Notes: generated by a model from the sequence alone, not told the origin. A stretch of DNA of 62,709 nt from Gemmataceae bacterium (GCA_009697105.1 SIAQ01000013.1:1-62709), one strand, 5' to 3'; positions 49,876 to 59,033 are shown, numbered from the stretch's first letter. Numbers and translations: made by a program.

Positions 49876-52530
49876 TTATTCATACGCAATCGCATTGGGG
49901 ATGCGTTCACGCACAGCATAGAGCGCGGGCCCTAGACCGGCGAGCGTGGCGACGAGCATGGCGGACAGGGCGATCGCCGCACTCGCCGCCCAGGGGAGAT
50001 ACATCGGGAACGTGTAGCCCGCTTCCTCCAGGAATACGATCTGCAGCGCGTACCACTGCAACGGGATCGCGAACAAGACGCCCAGAACTGAGCCGATGAT
50101 GCCCATCAAGCACGCCTCGGCCAATACGAGATAGACGACCTGCGCCTGCGACGCACCGATCGCCCGCAGCAGCCCCATCTCACGCCGACGTTGCAGCACG
50201 GAGATCAGCAGGGCCGTGATGACGCCCAGTGCCGCCACCAGGACGACGACGATCTCCTGGCCGAGGGCGATGCTGTAGAGTTTCTCGATCATCGCCTTGA
50301 TGTGGTCCTTGAGTTCCTTGCGGGTGAGAGCGTGCAGGTCGTGTTGGGCGCCGAGCTTGGCGATAATCTTGTCCTTCACCGCGCTGGGGTCGGCGGTGGA
50401 TTTAACGTAAACATCGAACACGTTGACGGTGGTGTCGTTCCAATGATGGATGTAATCCTTGCGGTTCATGAAGATCGTGCCAAGGTTCCAGCTATAATCG
50501 ACGATCGTGCCTATGACCAGGAACGTGGCGTCGCCTCTGGGCGATTTGAGCGTGATCGTATCGCCCTTGTGGACGTGGTGCAGTGCGGAAAAATTGGCGC
50601 TGACGATGACGGTATTCGGCTCGTGCTCCATCCGCTTATATAAGTCAAGATGGTCCAGATGCGTGAGCCGTTTTTGATCGAGCACCCAATGGCGGTCGGC
50701 GACGGTGGTCATGATCGCGACCTGATCATGGCGGAACGGCACGCCGGTCAGGAAGCGGACTGGCGTGACTTCCTCGACTTCGGGGAGCTTGCGTAGCGCG
50801 TCGCCGAGCGCTTCCTCCATCGGCGTATTCTGCCCGCCGGACCCGACGGGACTGCCGGAAGTGACGATGACATCAGCGGAGATGGTGTCGTCCACCCATG
50901 TCATAATGGTTTCGCGATTGCTGCGGATGATGCCCGCGGTCTCAACGATCAGGCAGACGCCGGCGGCGAGAGCGGCGATCACCATGCCGGTGCGGCCCGG
51001 AGCGCGGATGAGATTGTCGGCGGCGATACGCCATTCGATCGGGAAGAAGCGGCGCGAGATCGGCATCAGCATTCGAGCGGTGATTTGGGCACACAACGGC
51101 GCCGACAGCAAGGCGCCGATCATCACCATACTCAGGCCACCGTACGTGCCCCAACGCTTTGGCAGGAGATCACGGCAGAAGATCATCGCCATTCCGCCGA
51201 GGATGAGGAAGCAGGTCGCGCCGATGTGCAAGAGCAGGTGCGACATCGTCTGCTCTTTCGGCGTGCGCCGGACAGCCTCGGCGGGTTTCTCATACGCGGC
51301 TTGAACGGCAGGCTTGAGCGAGGCGACCAACGCCGACAGGATGCCAACGCACGTCGCCAGGACCGAGAGATCCCAGGTAAGTTCGACTTGTTTGGTATTC
51401 ATGGTCGCGAAGATATCGCCGACGGCGTCTTGCATCGGCTGAAGTCCGATGTAGGCAAAGCCGACGCCGAACGGGATGCCGAGGGCCGCGCCGAGCGCGC
51501 CGAGCACGATGGCTTCGCCGGCGAAGAGACGCCAGACCTGCGTGCGTGTCGCGCCGACCGCGAGCAAGATGCCGATCTCGTGGCGGCGTTCCGCGACGGA
51601 GACGGAGAGGGCGTTGTAAACGAGAAACATGCCGACGATCAGCGCTGCCACGCCGCACATCGAAAAGCCGGTCTTCATACCGACCATGGCGCTTTGGAGC
51701 GATTGGTTTTGCTCCTCCATCGTCCGCACATGGGCGCGATTCTTGAGAACCTCTTCGATGTTGGCCCGTGCCTTTTTCGCATCGGTGCCTGGCTGTAGGG
51801 CGATGTCGATGCGTTTCACTTTGCCTGCGGGAACGCCGAGCACTTCCGCAGCGTGCGTCATGTCGAGGATCACGAGATAGCCTGCGAACGCCGCCAGGTT
51901 GCTGTTGGAAGCTTTCGGCTCGACCGCGGCGATGCTCGTCAGCTTGTAGCGTTTCTTTTTTTCGAGATCGAATTGCTTGTGGCCGGCCTGATTCGCAGTC
52001 GGCTCGTTTGCCAGATCGATGTCCAGCTGCTTGCCAAGGATCGCCGGGATCATCACGGCCTCAGGCATACCGAACCGCACGGCGGCCTCGTTCAAGGCGC
52101 CAATCGCCCCCAATCGGCCGTACAATTCGGTCTCGTTCTGGTCGAGACGAAAATGCTCCTCGAAGGCGCTGGCCTTCTTGGCGTCACGCCTCATATCAAA
52201 ACCCATGACCATCACGGGTATCTTTTTCTCACCAATGACGATGCGTGCCTGGCCGAAGATTTTCGCGTCCACTTCCTTGACGCCAGGCACGCCTTGAAGC
52301 TCCTTGACGAGGCTGAGTTCGATCGGAAACTCGCCGTTGGTAATGATGAAGTCGATCGTCCCCGCCATCGGATTGCCCGCGGCGAGCGTCGCTTTGGACA
52401 TGGTCTCGCTCAGCGCCTGCGTGGCGACGAGAGTGCCCACACCCAACATGATGCTCGCGACGATCAACATCGCACGGAACCATCGGCGGGAGAGGTAGCG
52501 AAGACTAAGCGTGCGATAGAGTGACAACAT
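49876..52530 (-). CDS. ABC transporter permease, MacB/FtsX type with two FtsX domains
   Basis: 884 residues. One N-terminal membrane segment at about 15-40 (RWFRAMLIVASIMLGVGTLV), a periplasmic region to about 300, three segments with the first FtsX core (IVGMFLVYNALSVSVAERRH then EIGILLAVGATR), a further segment pair, a second periplasmic domain, and the second FtsX core near the C-terminus (VITALLISVLQRRREMGLLR then AIGASQAQV). This ten-segment plan is typical of lipid or lipoprotein-linked and hydrophobic-compound exporters rather than cell-division FtsX. ATG 52530 overlaps the 3' end of the ATPase gene by 26 bases, so the two are translationally coupled. Confidence 0.9.
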   Translation of the reverse strand: MLSLYRTLSLRYLSRRWFRAMLIVASIMLGVGTLVATQALSETMSKATLAAGNPMAGTIDFIITNGEFPIELSLVKELQGVPGVKEVDAKIFGQARIVIGEKKIPVMVMGFDMRRDAKKASAFEEHFRLDQNETELYGRLGAIGALNEAAVRFGMPEAVMIPAILGKQLDIDLANEPTANQAGHKQFDLEKKKRYKLTSIAAVEPKASNSNLAAFAGYLVILDMTHAAEVLGVPAGKVKRIDIALQPGTDAKKARANIEEVLKNRAHVRTMEEQNQSLQSAMVGMKTGFSMCGVAALIVGMFLVYNALSVSVAERRHEIGILLAVGATRTQVWRLFAGEAIVLGALGAALGIPFGVGFAYIGLQPMQDAVGDIFATMNTKQVELTWDLSVLATCVGILSALVASLKPAVQAAYEKPAEAVRRTPKEQTMSHLLLHIGATCFLILGGMAMIFCRDLLPKRWGTYGGLSMVMIGALLSAPLCAQITARMLMPISRRFFPIEWRIAADNLIRAPGRTGMVIAALAAGVCLIVETAGIIRSNRETIMTWVDDTISADVIVTSGSPVGSGGQNTPMEEALGDALRKLPEVEEVTPVRFLTGVPFRHDQVAIMTTVADRHWVLDQKRLTHLDHLDLYKRMEHEPNTVIVSANFSALHHVHKGDTITLKSPRGDATFLVIGTIVDYSWNLGTIFMNRKDYIHHWNDTTVNVFDVYVKSTADPSAVKDKIIAKLGAQHDLHALTRKELKDHIKAMIEKLYSIALGQEIVVVLVAALGVITALLISVLQRRREMGLLRAIGASQAQVVYLVLAEACLMGIIGSVLGVLFAIPLQWYALQIVFLEEAGYTFPMYLPWAASAAIALSAMLVATLAGLGPALYAVRERIPNAIAYE

Positions 52531-53221
52531 GTCGGAGGTTTTCTTGGATTCGTTCTTCGGATTCCACCCGCCCATCGCGGATGTGCACAATGCGATTGCC
52601 GAACCGTGCCGCGTGAGCGTCGTGGGTGACCATGACGACCGAACGTTTGCCCGGTTCCGGTAAACTGGCGAGTAGCCTCAATATCTCTTCGCTCGTTTTC
52701 GAGTCGAGGTTGCCCGTCGGTTCGTCGCACAGGACGGCTTCGGGGTTGATGACCAAGGCCCGTGCGATGGCGACGCGCTGCATTTCGCCGCCGGACATCT
52801 CATCGGGAAAATGCTCGGCGCGATCGCGCAGACCGACACGCTCCAGGCCCTCGTAAGCCGGGATCAACGCCTTCGTTCGACCCATGCCGGCGAGCAGCAA
52901 GGGTAGGGCGACATTCTCGACAGCTTTAAGCGTTGGCAGCAGGTTGAAGAACTGGAAGATAAACCCGACGCGTTCTCGGCGAAGGGCGGCTAACTCGCGA
53001 TCGGACATCTTATGCAGCGCTCGTCCGTGAAAGAAGACTTCGCCCGTGGTCGGTGTGTCGAGAGCGCCGAGCAGATGCATTAGCGTCGATTTCCCGGAGC
53101 CGCTTGGACCCATAATCGAGACGAATTCGCCGGTTTCGATGCGCAAACTCACGCCCTGCAGAGCCTTGACGATGCGCACGCCTTGGGGGTAGTGCTTGGT
53201 GACGTCCTTCGCTTCCATCAT
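52505..53221 (-). CDS. ABC transporter ATP-binding protein, LolD/MacB type
   Basis: 238 residues from ATG 53221 ([20 protein letters not shown]). Walker [16 protein letters not shown]-loop [16 protein letters not shown], signature [14 protein letters not shown], Walker [14 protein letters not shown] and switch His VMVTHD are all intact. The [18 protein letters not shown] Q-loop and the P-T-x-G-N-L-D pattern place it in the LolD/MacB group, matching the neighbouring permease. GTG 53239 would add six residues. With the permease it forms a two-gene exporter. Confidence 0.94.
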   Translation of the reverse strand: MMEAKDVTKHYPQGVRIVKALQGVSLRIETGEFVSIMGPSGSGKSTLMHLLGALDTPTTGEVFFHGRALHKMSDRELAALRRERVGFIFQFFNLLPTLKAVENVALPLLLAGMGRTKALIPAYEGLERVGLRDRAEHFPDEMSGGEMQRVAIARALVINPEAVLCDEPTGNLDSKTSEEILRLLASLPEPGKRSVVMVTHDAHAARFGNRIVHIRDGRVESEERIQENLRHVVTLSHA

Positions 53222-53262
53222 GAGTTGCGCACCATTCACATTGTCGCAGGCTTCAGTATATG

Positions 53263-53316
53263 CCGCTTGCGATTTAGCGATCTCTACGTGCCATGCGAGC
53301 GCTAAATCGCAAGCGG
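53263..53316. repeat. palindrome family E-type
   Basis: CCGCTTGCGATTTAGCG is matched by CGCTAAATCGCAAGCGG. It lies just upstream of the ABC operon. Confidence 0.85.
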
Positions 53317-53385
53317 AGTCACATGCAAATACCCATGTCCCAGGCTCCAGGTTTCACGCCTATTGTACGGTTTTTCGTAGGCGAG

Positions 53386-53739
53386 TCACTTGCCAATGAG
53401 CGCCTTATAGGCGTCCTCGTTGAAACCGACATAGAGCGTCTTGCCATGCTTGATGGTCGGGGCGCGTAGATTGCCCGTCGGACCGAGCATCATGCCGGCG
53501 AGCGTGTCATCGTCGGGGCGTTGAGAAGCCAGATCGAGCGTCACACACTTTTTACCCTTGGCAACGTGGATGACCTCGACCGATTGCGCCAGCGCGAGCG
53601 CCTCGGGTCGGCCTTGCTTGGTCTTGTTCGCGTCCACGATTGTGTTCACTTCCGCAGTGTGATGCTCAAGGAACCCCTGAGCTTTTTTGCACGACGTTCA
53701 GGATTTACGGAAGTACATCCAGTCGATCTTCTTTGGCAT
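53386..53739 (-). CDS. selenocysteine-containing ArsC/Spx-like thioredoxin-fold protein, 117 aa
   Basis: ATG 53739 (GGGGAA upstream) opens MPKKIDWMYFRKS, then an in-frame TGA (53698-53700, codon 14), then TSCKKAQGFLEHHTAEVNTI and the rest to the stop at 53386. Read through, residues 14-17 form U-T-S-C, the position of the C-x-x-C active site of ArsC/Spx-type proteins; GPTGNLRAPTIKHGKTLYVG near the C-terminus is the conserved cis-Pro region of that fold. A 7-bp hairpin with apical loop GGTTC starts 15 bases after the TGA. Without Sec readthrough the frame would lack its active site and ribosome site. It likely acts as a redox enzyme (disulfide or arsenate-like reductase); the substrate is unknown. 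The upstream residues match the family start well, which argues against a simple nonsense mutation. Confidence 0.85.
53664..53682 (-). promoter_or_regulatory. bacterial SECIS-like hairpin
   Basis: On the minus strand GCTCAGG-GGTTC-CTTGAGC forms a 7-bp stem (one G-U pair) with a GGU in the apical loop, beginning 15 nt after the TGA codon. Bacterial SECIS elements are short hairpins within the coding sequence just after the UGA with a GU-containing loop recognised by SelB. Confidence 0.75.
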
Positions 53740-54278
53740 AAAGGTTCCCCGAATATATTGACATCATTCCCAAAACAGTATTTAAGCCATCCCCGCCTTG
53801 CCTTTTCCGGGTCGGCTAATTCTACAGCGCTACCTGATTCCTAACGTCCTTGATAATAAAGAACTTATGGAAAAAACAACACGCTACCACATTTGAATGG
53901 ACATATGTATCATTGCCGTCGGTTGTTCATTCATTCAAAGCAGTTGCGGTTTGTGTACAAATGCTAACCAGCGCTGTAGAACTAATGCGTGCAGTCGTTG
54001 ATGGAGCGTTGCGGTCGTCATGCGTTTACTATACCGCAAGCGGGTGGGAATATCGCTTTTTCCGAGCCTGAGCGCCAGCGAAGGGCAGCGTTGGCCCTTC
54101 GCTGGCGCTCAGGCTCGGATCGATGAGACGTGCAAACTGATTGGCCTCTGTTTTTGCTCTGGACAGACCGCGCGAAGTATGGCATATCCGCGCCCATCAC
54201 TTGAGCCAAAAAATAGAATTCGTCGGCCACGCTTGTTGGGGGAGCGTGGGATCGGCAAGCATTTGCGGGGATAAGGCC
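53740..54278. other. intergenic region with a perfect palindrome
   Basis: No gene is supported in 539 bases. The first 300 bases are relatively AT-rich. A perfect palindrome lies at 54061-54119. Frames reading through the palindrome (for example RSEPERQRRANAALRW) only translate it. Confidence 0.6.
54061..54119. repeat. perfect inverted repeat (family F)
   Basis: TCCGAGCCTGAGCGCCAGCG then AAGGG, exact complement after a 9-base loop (25-bp arms). Confidence 0.92.
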
Positions 54279-54719
54279 ATGCGTTGGAGAACGACCGCGT
54301 TGACTTTGTTTTTTACCTTGGGCGTCGCTGGCCTGGTTTGCGCCGACGACACCGGGAACTGGTTCACGCGCATGTTCTCGCTCGGCAGTAAGAAGGCCGA
54401 CAGCGATAAGAAAACGCCAGGCAAAGGCGACGCCGACCAGGCCGACGAAGGGGTCCCCGGATCGCCCAAGGCCAAGCCGCGAAATCAACAGGCGGCCCAG
54501 GATTGGCAGCGGCGGTTGGATGTCTGCACGCGATTGCGCGAAGTCGCCAACGAGACAGGCGATCTTGCTCTGGAGCGTAAAGCGGAGGAATTGGAGAAGC
54601 GCGTATTCGAGGCCTACAAAGCAGCCAACAACCGGAACGATACCGCAATGAAGGTAATCGGGGAAGTCAGCGTAAAAGATCTGAAGGCGCTCGATAAAGC
54701 CGGGAAGGGGAAACGCTGA
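54279..54719 (+). CDS. secreted hypothetical protein, 146 aa
   Basis: ATG 54279 starts a signal peptide MRWRTTALTLFFTLGVAGLV with cleavage near VCADD. The mature part is Lys/Asp/Gly-rich (KKADSDKKTPGKGDADQADE) and then a helical segment (AAQDWQRRLDVCTRLREVAN onward). There is one cysteine in the helical part. No family was recognised. Its stop overlaps the next start (TGATG), so it is coupled to a lipoprotein gene. Confidence 0.75.
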   Translation: MRWRTTALTLFFTLGVAGLVCADDTGNWFTRMFSLGSKKADSDKKTPGKGDADQADEGVPGSPKAKPRNQQAAQDWQRRLDVCTRLREVANETGDLALERKAEELEKRVFEAYKAANNRNDTAMKVIGEVSVKDLKALDKAGKGKR

Positions 54720-54955
54720 TGAAACGAGGAATACCCGCTGCTCTTCTGTTGGGCATGCTGATGTGCGTCGGCTGTATCACGACGGCGCCGCCGGACCCGA
54801 CGAAGATGACGGTGAAGGCCGCGCCGTACCTGCCCCCGCCACCGCCTCTGGTGACACCCGATCGTATCACGCCGACGAATGGGCACCTGATCGCACAGAG
54901 CTTGACCGATGAACTCGACTATGAAGCGCGCCTGGCGACAATGCCGGCACCTTGA
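54719..54955 (+). CDS. small lipoprotein, 78 aa
   Basis: The N-terminus MKRGIPAALLLGMLMCVGCI carries a lipobox (C-V-G-C with lipid-modified Cys at about residue 19), followed by a Pro-rich stretch (YLPPPPPLVTPDRITP). It is translationally coupled to the upstream secreted protein and probably anchors or partners it in the cell envelope. Confidence 0.75.
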   Translation: MKRGIPAALLLGMLMCVGCITTAPPDPTKMTVKAAPYLPPPPPLVTPDRITPTNGHLIAQSLTDELDYEARLATMPAP

Positions 54956-54958
54956 TCG

Positions 54959-55012
54959 CCGCTTGCGGCTTAGCGCTCACGGCACGCCGCGCGAACGCTA
55001 GGCCGCAAGCGG
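54959..55012. repeat. palindrome family E-type
   Basis: CCGCTTGCGGCTTAGCGCTC with the near-complement GCGAACGCTAGGCCGCAAGC GG. It follows the lipoprotein stop by 3 bases. Confidence 0.8.
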
Positions 55013-55054
55013 AAACCAGGAAAGAATCAACGCGGGAGGCAGGCACTCCCGCTC

Positions 55055-55100
55055 GCAGGTCGGACGCCTTTCGGGGGAAAGGCTCCGACCTGCTTTTTTT
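55055..55100 (+). terminator. rho-independent terminator
   Basis: GCAGGTCGGACGCCTTTC pairs with GAAAGGCTCCGACCTGC and is followed by seven T. This is the clearest classical terminator of the window and ends the secreted-protein/lipoprotein operon. Confidence 0.9.
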
Positions 55101-55115
55101 ACGCACTTCTAGCGA

Positions 55116-55121
55116 TATAAT
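55116..55121 (+). promoter_or_regulatory. candidate -10 box upstream of the LarA-like gene
   Basis: TATAAT 16 bases after the terminator, giving a leader of about 110 nt that includes a family B repeat arm. No strong -35. Confidence 0.35.
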
Positions 55122-55161
55122 ACTTCACCTAGAACGTAGACTTACCACAAGGGAATTTGAA

Positions 55162-55196
55162 CCCCCAGGAATCGCTGCGATCATCCTGGGGCTTGG
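55162..55196. repeat. palindrome family B, single arm (inverted)
   Basis: CCCCCAGGAATCGCTGCGAT then CATCCTGGGGCTTGG, the right-arm orientation of family B. It is in the leader of the LarA-like gene. Confidence 0.85.
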
Positions 55197-55235
55197 GGGA
55201 GTAATAGGTTTTATTAGGTTGCGGAGTTCATCGCC

Positions 55236-56441
55236 ATGCGTGTGCCGATCGCTTGGGGCAGACAGTTGCTGGAGCTGGATATTCGTGAGGAGAACCTCGT
55301 GCTGGCGACGCGCGCGCCGATTACCGAGAACCTCGCCGATCCCGTCAAATCCATGCGCGACGCGCTGGAACACCCGATCGATTATCCGCCGCTTCGACAG
55401 TCGCTCACGCCGGCGGACTGCGTCGCCGTCCTTGTGGATGAGACGATACCGAACCTTGGCCAACTCTTAGTCCCCGTGCTCGAACAAATCCACGCTGCTC
55501 GGGTGCCGCCTGATGCGATTACGCTGATCTGCCCCTCGACATCCGCCAAGCAACCATGGCTCGACGACCTGCCTGACGAATTTCAGGATGTGCATGTCGA
55601 AATCCACCAACCCGGCGACCGAAAGAAACTCGCCTACCTCGCAGCGACGGGTGAAGGCCAGCGGATCTATCTCAACCGTACCGCCGTCGATTGCGATCAA
55701 CTCGTTGTCATGACCCGGCGAAGCTATGACCCTCTGCTACGCATATCAGGCGCGGAAACGTCACTCTACCCGGGCATTACCGAAGAGGCGGCCATCCAGG
55801 AACTCCGTACAAAGCTGACAAGCCGACCGCCGGGGAAGATGCCGTCGTCCCTTCAGAAGGAAGCGCGCGAGATCGCGTGGTTGCTCGGTGCCCCGTTTTT
55901 CGTACAGATCATCGATGGCGCCGGCGATGGCATCGCCGACATTCTGTCTGGCCCGCTCGAATGCAGCGACATCGGGATCGCGCGATTAAACACGCGCTGG
56001 CGCGTTGAGGTTACGAGGCCTGCGGATGTCGTCGTCGCCAGCATCACCGGCGATCCCGCTCGGATAACAATGCACGATCTGGCGCAGGCGTTCTTTCACG
56101 CTTCGCGCGTGGTGCAGCCGGGCGGCAGCATCATCCTCCTCACCGAAGCTGCACCGGAGCGAGGTCCCGCGTTTGGCATGATGCGCGGGCATGACGACCC
56201 ATCGCAGGCGCTGTCGTCGCTGATGCTTGAGATGCCGCCCGATCTCGCGGCCGGCTTCATGTGGACGACGGCAGCGGAACAGGCGCGGCTTTATCTACAT
56301 AGCGGATTGAATGCGGATGATGTGGAAGACCTATTTGCGGTACATGTCGAGCATGCGACCCAAGTGCGAAATTTGCTGACGGAAGATGCGAGCTGCATTG
56401 TGCTGTCGGATGCGCACAGGACGCTGGCGGTGCTTCTTTAG
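55236..56441 (+). CDS. LarA-like (DUF2088) protein lacking LarA active-site residues
   Basis: 401 residues with the overall plan of the nickel-pincer lactate racemase family: an N-terminal domain with VAVLVDETIPNLGQLLVPVL and ITLICPSTS, a middle SGAETSLYPGI, and a C-terminal VQPGGSIILLTEAAPERGPA. In LarA the first segment contains an Arg (T-R-P), the second ends in a catalytic His (G-x-H), the third region holds His and Lys (S-G-G-A-K). Here these positions are Ile, Ser and Glu respectively, so classical lactate racemisation is not expected. The function may be structural or on another substrate. The stop codon lies inside the left arm of a family E palindrome. Confidence 0.8.
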   Translation: MRVPIAWGRQLLELDIREENLVLATRAPITENLADPVKSMRDALEHPIDYPPLRQSLTPADCVAVLVDETIPNLGQLLVPVLEQIHAARVPPDAITLICPSTSAKQPWLDDLPDEFQDVHVEIHQPGDRKKLAYLAATGEGQRIYLNRTAVDCDQLVVMTRRSYDPLLRISGAETSLYPGITEEAAIQELRTKLTSRPPGKMPSSLQKEAREIAWLLGAPFFVQIIDGAGDGIADILSGPLECSDIGIARLNTRWRVEVTRPADVVVASITGDPARITMHDLAQAFFHASRVVQPGGSIILLTEAAPERGPAFGMMRGHDDPSQALSSLMLEMPPDLAAGFMWTTAAEQARLYLHSGLNADDVEDLFAVHVEHATQVRNLLTEDASCIVLSDAHRTLAVLL

Positions 56442-56524
56442 CCGCTCGCCTTGGGCGAGCGCGGACCATGCGCTATGCGATTGCAATAAGCAAGTTCGCG
56501 CTCGCCCAAGGCGAGCGGCTAAAC
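56437..56524. repeat. palindrome family E, complete
   Basis: TTTAGCCGCTCGCCTTGGGC then GAGCGCGG pairs with CGCGCTCGCCCAAGGCGAGC then GGCTAAA. It overlaps the stop codon of the LarA-like gene and ends next to the stop of the convergent sigma-factor gene. Confidence 0.92.
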
Positions 56525-56526
56525 AA

Positions 56527-57987
56527 TTAACTCAATTTATCCGTAAATCCCGCGAGACGCTGGCTGCGGCTTGGTTGCCGTAGCTTCGCCAGGCTGCGCG
56601 ATTCGATCTGCCGAATCCGCTCGCGCGTGATGCCGTAGGTCTGGGCGACCTCGTCAAGCGTATGCGGGTGGCCGTCCTTGAGGCCGAAACGCATTTCGAT
56701 AACCTGGCGTTCGCGCGGCGTGAGCGAACGGAGCACCTCGGCGATGCGTTCCTTGAGCAGATTGAAGTCAACGCGATCACCCGGACTAATTGCGTGGCGG
56801 TCGTCGATGAAGTCGCTTATGGCGCGATCCGCATCATCCCCCATCGGCTCGTGGAGACTGAGCGGATTCTTGGCGATGGCGCGGAGCGACTTGGCTTCCG
56901 CCGCGCTGGTGCCGAGCACTTTGGCGATATCCTCGATGGCCGGTTCGCATCCGGTTTTGACGATCAACTCACCGCGAACACGTTCGATTGCCGCCAACAT
57001 ACTGACCTGATGGCACGGCACACGCACTGTGCGAGCGTGATCGGCGAGGGCACGCTGAATACCCTGGCGGACCCACCATGTTGCGTAGGTACCGAACTTG
57101 AAACCCATGCGATGCTCGAACTTATCAACCGCACGCATCAGGCCGCGATTGCCTTCCTGAATCAAGTCGGCGAACGACAAACCACGGCCACGGTATTTCT
57201 TGGCGATCGACACGACCAGGCGCAAATTGCCCTCGGCCAATTCGCTGCGCGTGCGGAAATAGATCACTTGCCGATGGCGAATGACCTTGAGCAGGCGCTC
57301 CATGTCGTCCGGCGTGGCGAGTGTTTCGTGCATCATGTCGCGCAGCTCTTTCACCGCGCGCGTTTGCAGTTCGCGCTGGACGGCGGATCGGCTGGTGCGG
57401 TTCGCTTGGCCTTCCACCTCGCGCATGTGGTTCAGCAATCGCTCGAATTCTTCGACCATCGCGTCAAGCAGTTCGGTTCGTGGCGACAGCTCGTACATCA
57501 AATGGAGGGCTTTGCGAACCTGACGATGACGATGCTTGCCCAGACGCGATCGGCCATCCTCTGAGCGAGCACGTTGATGGGCGGCAAAGTCCTTCGAAGC
57601 GGAACGGCGGAGGCTCTTCAACGTCGAGAGATTGTGGGGCAGCTTGGCGAGGACTCGTTCGCGCGTCAGCCCGATGCTGTTGACGACATCGATCTGTGGA
57701 TCGATCGCAATGGCTCCCGCCTGAATTCTCTCGAAGAGCGTGATGAGGCGGTCATGCGCCCACCACGAAAACATGATGGCTCGGCGGTAGCGCAGGCGAG
57801 CACGTTCAAGCCTCATGGCGAGGTGAAGTTCTGAGTCGCGGTTGAGCAGCGGGATCGCGCCCATTTGCTTCAGGTAGAGTCCGAGCGCATCGTCAGCGCC
57901 GCCACCGTGCGACACGGCTTCCTCGTCGTGCGGCGCGAAGTCGTCGTCGACTGCCTGAAAGCTAACATAGGTTTTGTGAATACTCAT
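56527..57987 (-). CDS. sigma-70 family RNA polymerase sigma factor, primary-type
   Basis: 486 residues. Region 1.2 at about 30-65 ([20 protein letters not shown]); a long non-conserved region to about 245; region 2 with [40 protein letters not shown] and region 2.4 [20 protein letters not shown]; region 3; region 4.2 [20 protein letters not shown]. The -10-recognition and -35-recognition helices are those of RpoD-type factors. The N-terminal acidic region 1.1 is absent, so it is more likely a group 2 (alternative primary-like) factor or the compact planctomycete SigA. ATG 57987 has GAGG upstream. Confidence 0.92.
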   Translation of the reverse strand: MSIHKTYVSFQAVDDDFAPHDEEAVSHGGGADDALGLYLKQMGAIPLLNRDSELHLAMRLERARLRYRRAIMFSWWAHDRLITLFERIQAGAIAIDPQIDVVNSIGLTRERVLAKLPHNLSTLKSLRRSASKDFAAHQRARSEDGRSRLGKHRHRQVRKALHLMYELSPRTELLDAMVEEFERLLNHMREVEGQANRTSRSAVQRELQTRAVKELRDMMHETLATPDDMERLLKVIRHRQVIYFRTRSELAEGNLRLVVSIAKKYRGRGLSFADLIQEGNRGLMRAVDKFEHRMGFKFGTYATWWVRQGIQRALADHARTVRVPCHQVSMLAAIERVRGELIVKTGCEPAIEDIAKVLGTSAAEAKSLRAIAKNPLSLHEPMGDDADRAISDFIDDRHAISPGDRVDFNLLKERIAEVLRSLTPRERQVIEMRFGLKDGHPHTLDEVAQTYGITRERIRQIESRSLAKLRQPSRSQRLAGFTDKLS

Positions 57988-58081
57988 CGCGGCCTCTTCC
58001 GTTCTCGGAGGAATGCTATTTAGCAAGGGCGTGTGACCTTGGGGAAACGCCAATCCCTGCGCGGGTTGGGGCCAATACCTA

Positions 58082-58087
58082 ATTATA
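58082..58087 (-). promoter_or_regulatory. candidate -10 box of the sigma-factor gene
   Basis: Minus-strand TATAAT in the context GTCTATAATTAGG, 95 bases upstream of the start codon. No good -35 at the expected distance. Confidence 0.4.
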
Positions 58088-58501
58088 GACTACTCCCAAG
58101 CGTCCTTTAGGCGTCGCCTAGGAAAAAATCGGCATTCTGTCCTAGAAAAGACTCCTGTACCTGGCAAACAGTTCACATTTTTTGGGAAATAGTCAGCGAA
58201 ATCGGCAGGCCATACGTGAACGCGCGACCACTAGGTGGTCTCGCATACGAAAGTTGAGGCGTTTTTTCGGCGTCTGCGAATATTTTCATTCCGATTAGGA
58301 AATCTCTCTTGTCTGGGGTTTTCGCATGAGATACGATGGAGTTGATAAACTGTGTTACTGATTACCAGCTTCTGCGCTCATCTGGGATATCCCCAACGCT
58401 AGCCGCAAGCCGCAAGCGGAAAGCAGGACATGAGAAGTTAATATTCGGTTTTCCTAAACGGACACGGAAGTCCCTCCACTTTTTTGGAAGGGGGTTCGGC
58501 G
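58088..58501. other. intergenic region upstream of the sigma factor and the RsbW-like gene
   Basis: No gene is supported. It holds a short hairpin CGACCAC/GTGGTCTCG near 58226-58246 and a partial family E arm near 58395-58425. It is relatively AT-rich and probably carries divergent promoters. Confidence 0.5.
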
Positions 58502-58942
58502 ATGGATGCGTCAACCTTCTCGATCACGTTGCCTAGCCAACTGCGAATGCTTTCGGTTGCTCGCAGTTTCGTCGATGCGGTTTGTCAGGCCTGTCGGCTT
58601 GACCGTGGCACGTCGCATGCGCTCATCATCGTCACCGGTGAAGCGTTTTCCAACGTCATTCGGCATGCTCACGAAAATCAGCCGGGTCGGCAGATCGAGA
58701 TTCAACTGCAAATATTAGCCGACACGGTCGTGCTTACATTCATCGATCAAGGCGCGCCGTTTGACCTGAACGCTGTACCAATGCTACCACCGGGCGAGCT
58801 GCGCATCGGCGGGCGTGGCGTGTATCTCATGCGGACGCTGATGGACGAACTTTCCTGCGGGCCATGCCCATCTGGCGAGCGGGGCAACATCCTACGCATG
58901 GTAAAACGCTGCCACGCCGGCGACGCTCGCGCGTGCGGATGA
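58502..58942 (+). CDS. RsbW-like anti-sigma factor kinase (HATPase)
   Basis: 146 residues from ATG 58502 (GGAAGGGGG at 7 bases). Motifs of the GHKL ATPase: N-box GEAFSNVIRHAHENQ, G1-like IDQGAPFD, G2-like IGGRGVYLMRTLMDEL. It has the size of RsbW/SpoIIAB-type kinases that bind a sigma factor and phosphorylate an anti-anti-sigma protein, or of a stand-alone switch component. It is divergent from the sigma-factor gene, which could be its target, but such kinases usually act on group 3 or ECF factors. Confidence 0.88.
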   Translation: MDASTFSITLPSQLRMLSVARSFVDAVCQACRLDRGTSHALIIVTGEAFSNVIRHAHENQPGRQIEIQLQILADTVVLTFIDQGAPFDLNAVPMLPPGELRIGGRGVYLMRTLMDELSCGPCPSGERGNILRMVKRCHAGDARACG

Positions 58943-58965
58943 GGCGATGTCGCACATCTGATCTG

Positions 58966-59033
58966 ATCAGACCCGCGCACGCAGTAAGCGGTTTGAGAAC
59001 ATTCAAACCGCTTACTGCGTGCGCGGGTCTGAT
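58966..59033. repeat. perfect 31-bp inverted repeat
   Basis: ATCAGACCCGCGCACGCAGT then AAGCGGTTTGA, loop GAACAT, exact complement. A single half (AAACCGCTTACTGCGTG) recurs at 60275-60291 after the Fur gene. Confidence 0.95.

Noticed and set aside
54018..54488. A minus-strand protein containing RSEPERQRRANAALRW.
   Set aside because: This peptide is the translation of the perfect palindrome at 54061-54119; the real genes here run on the plus strand.
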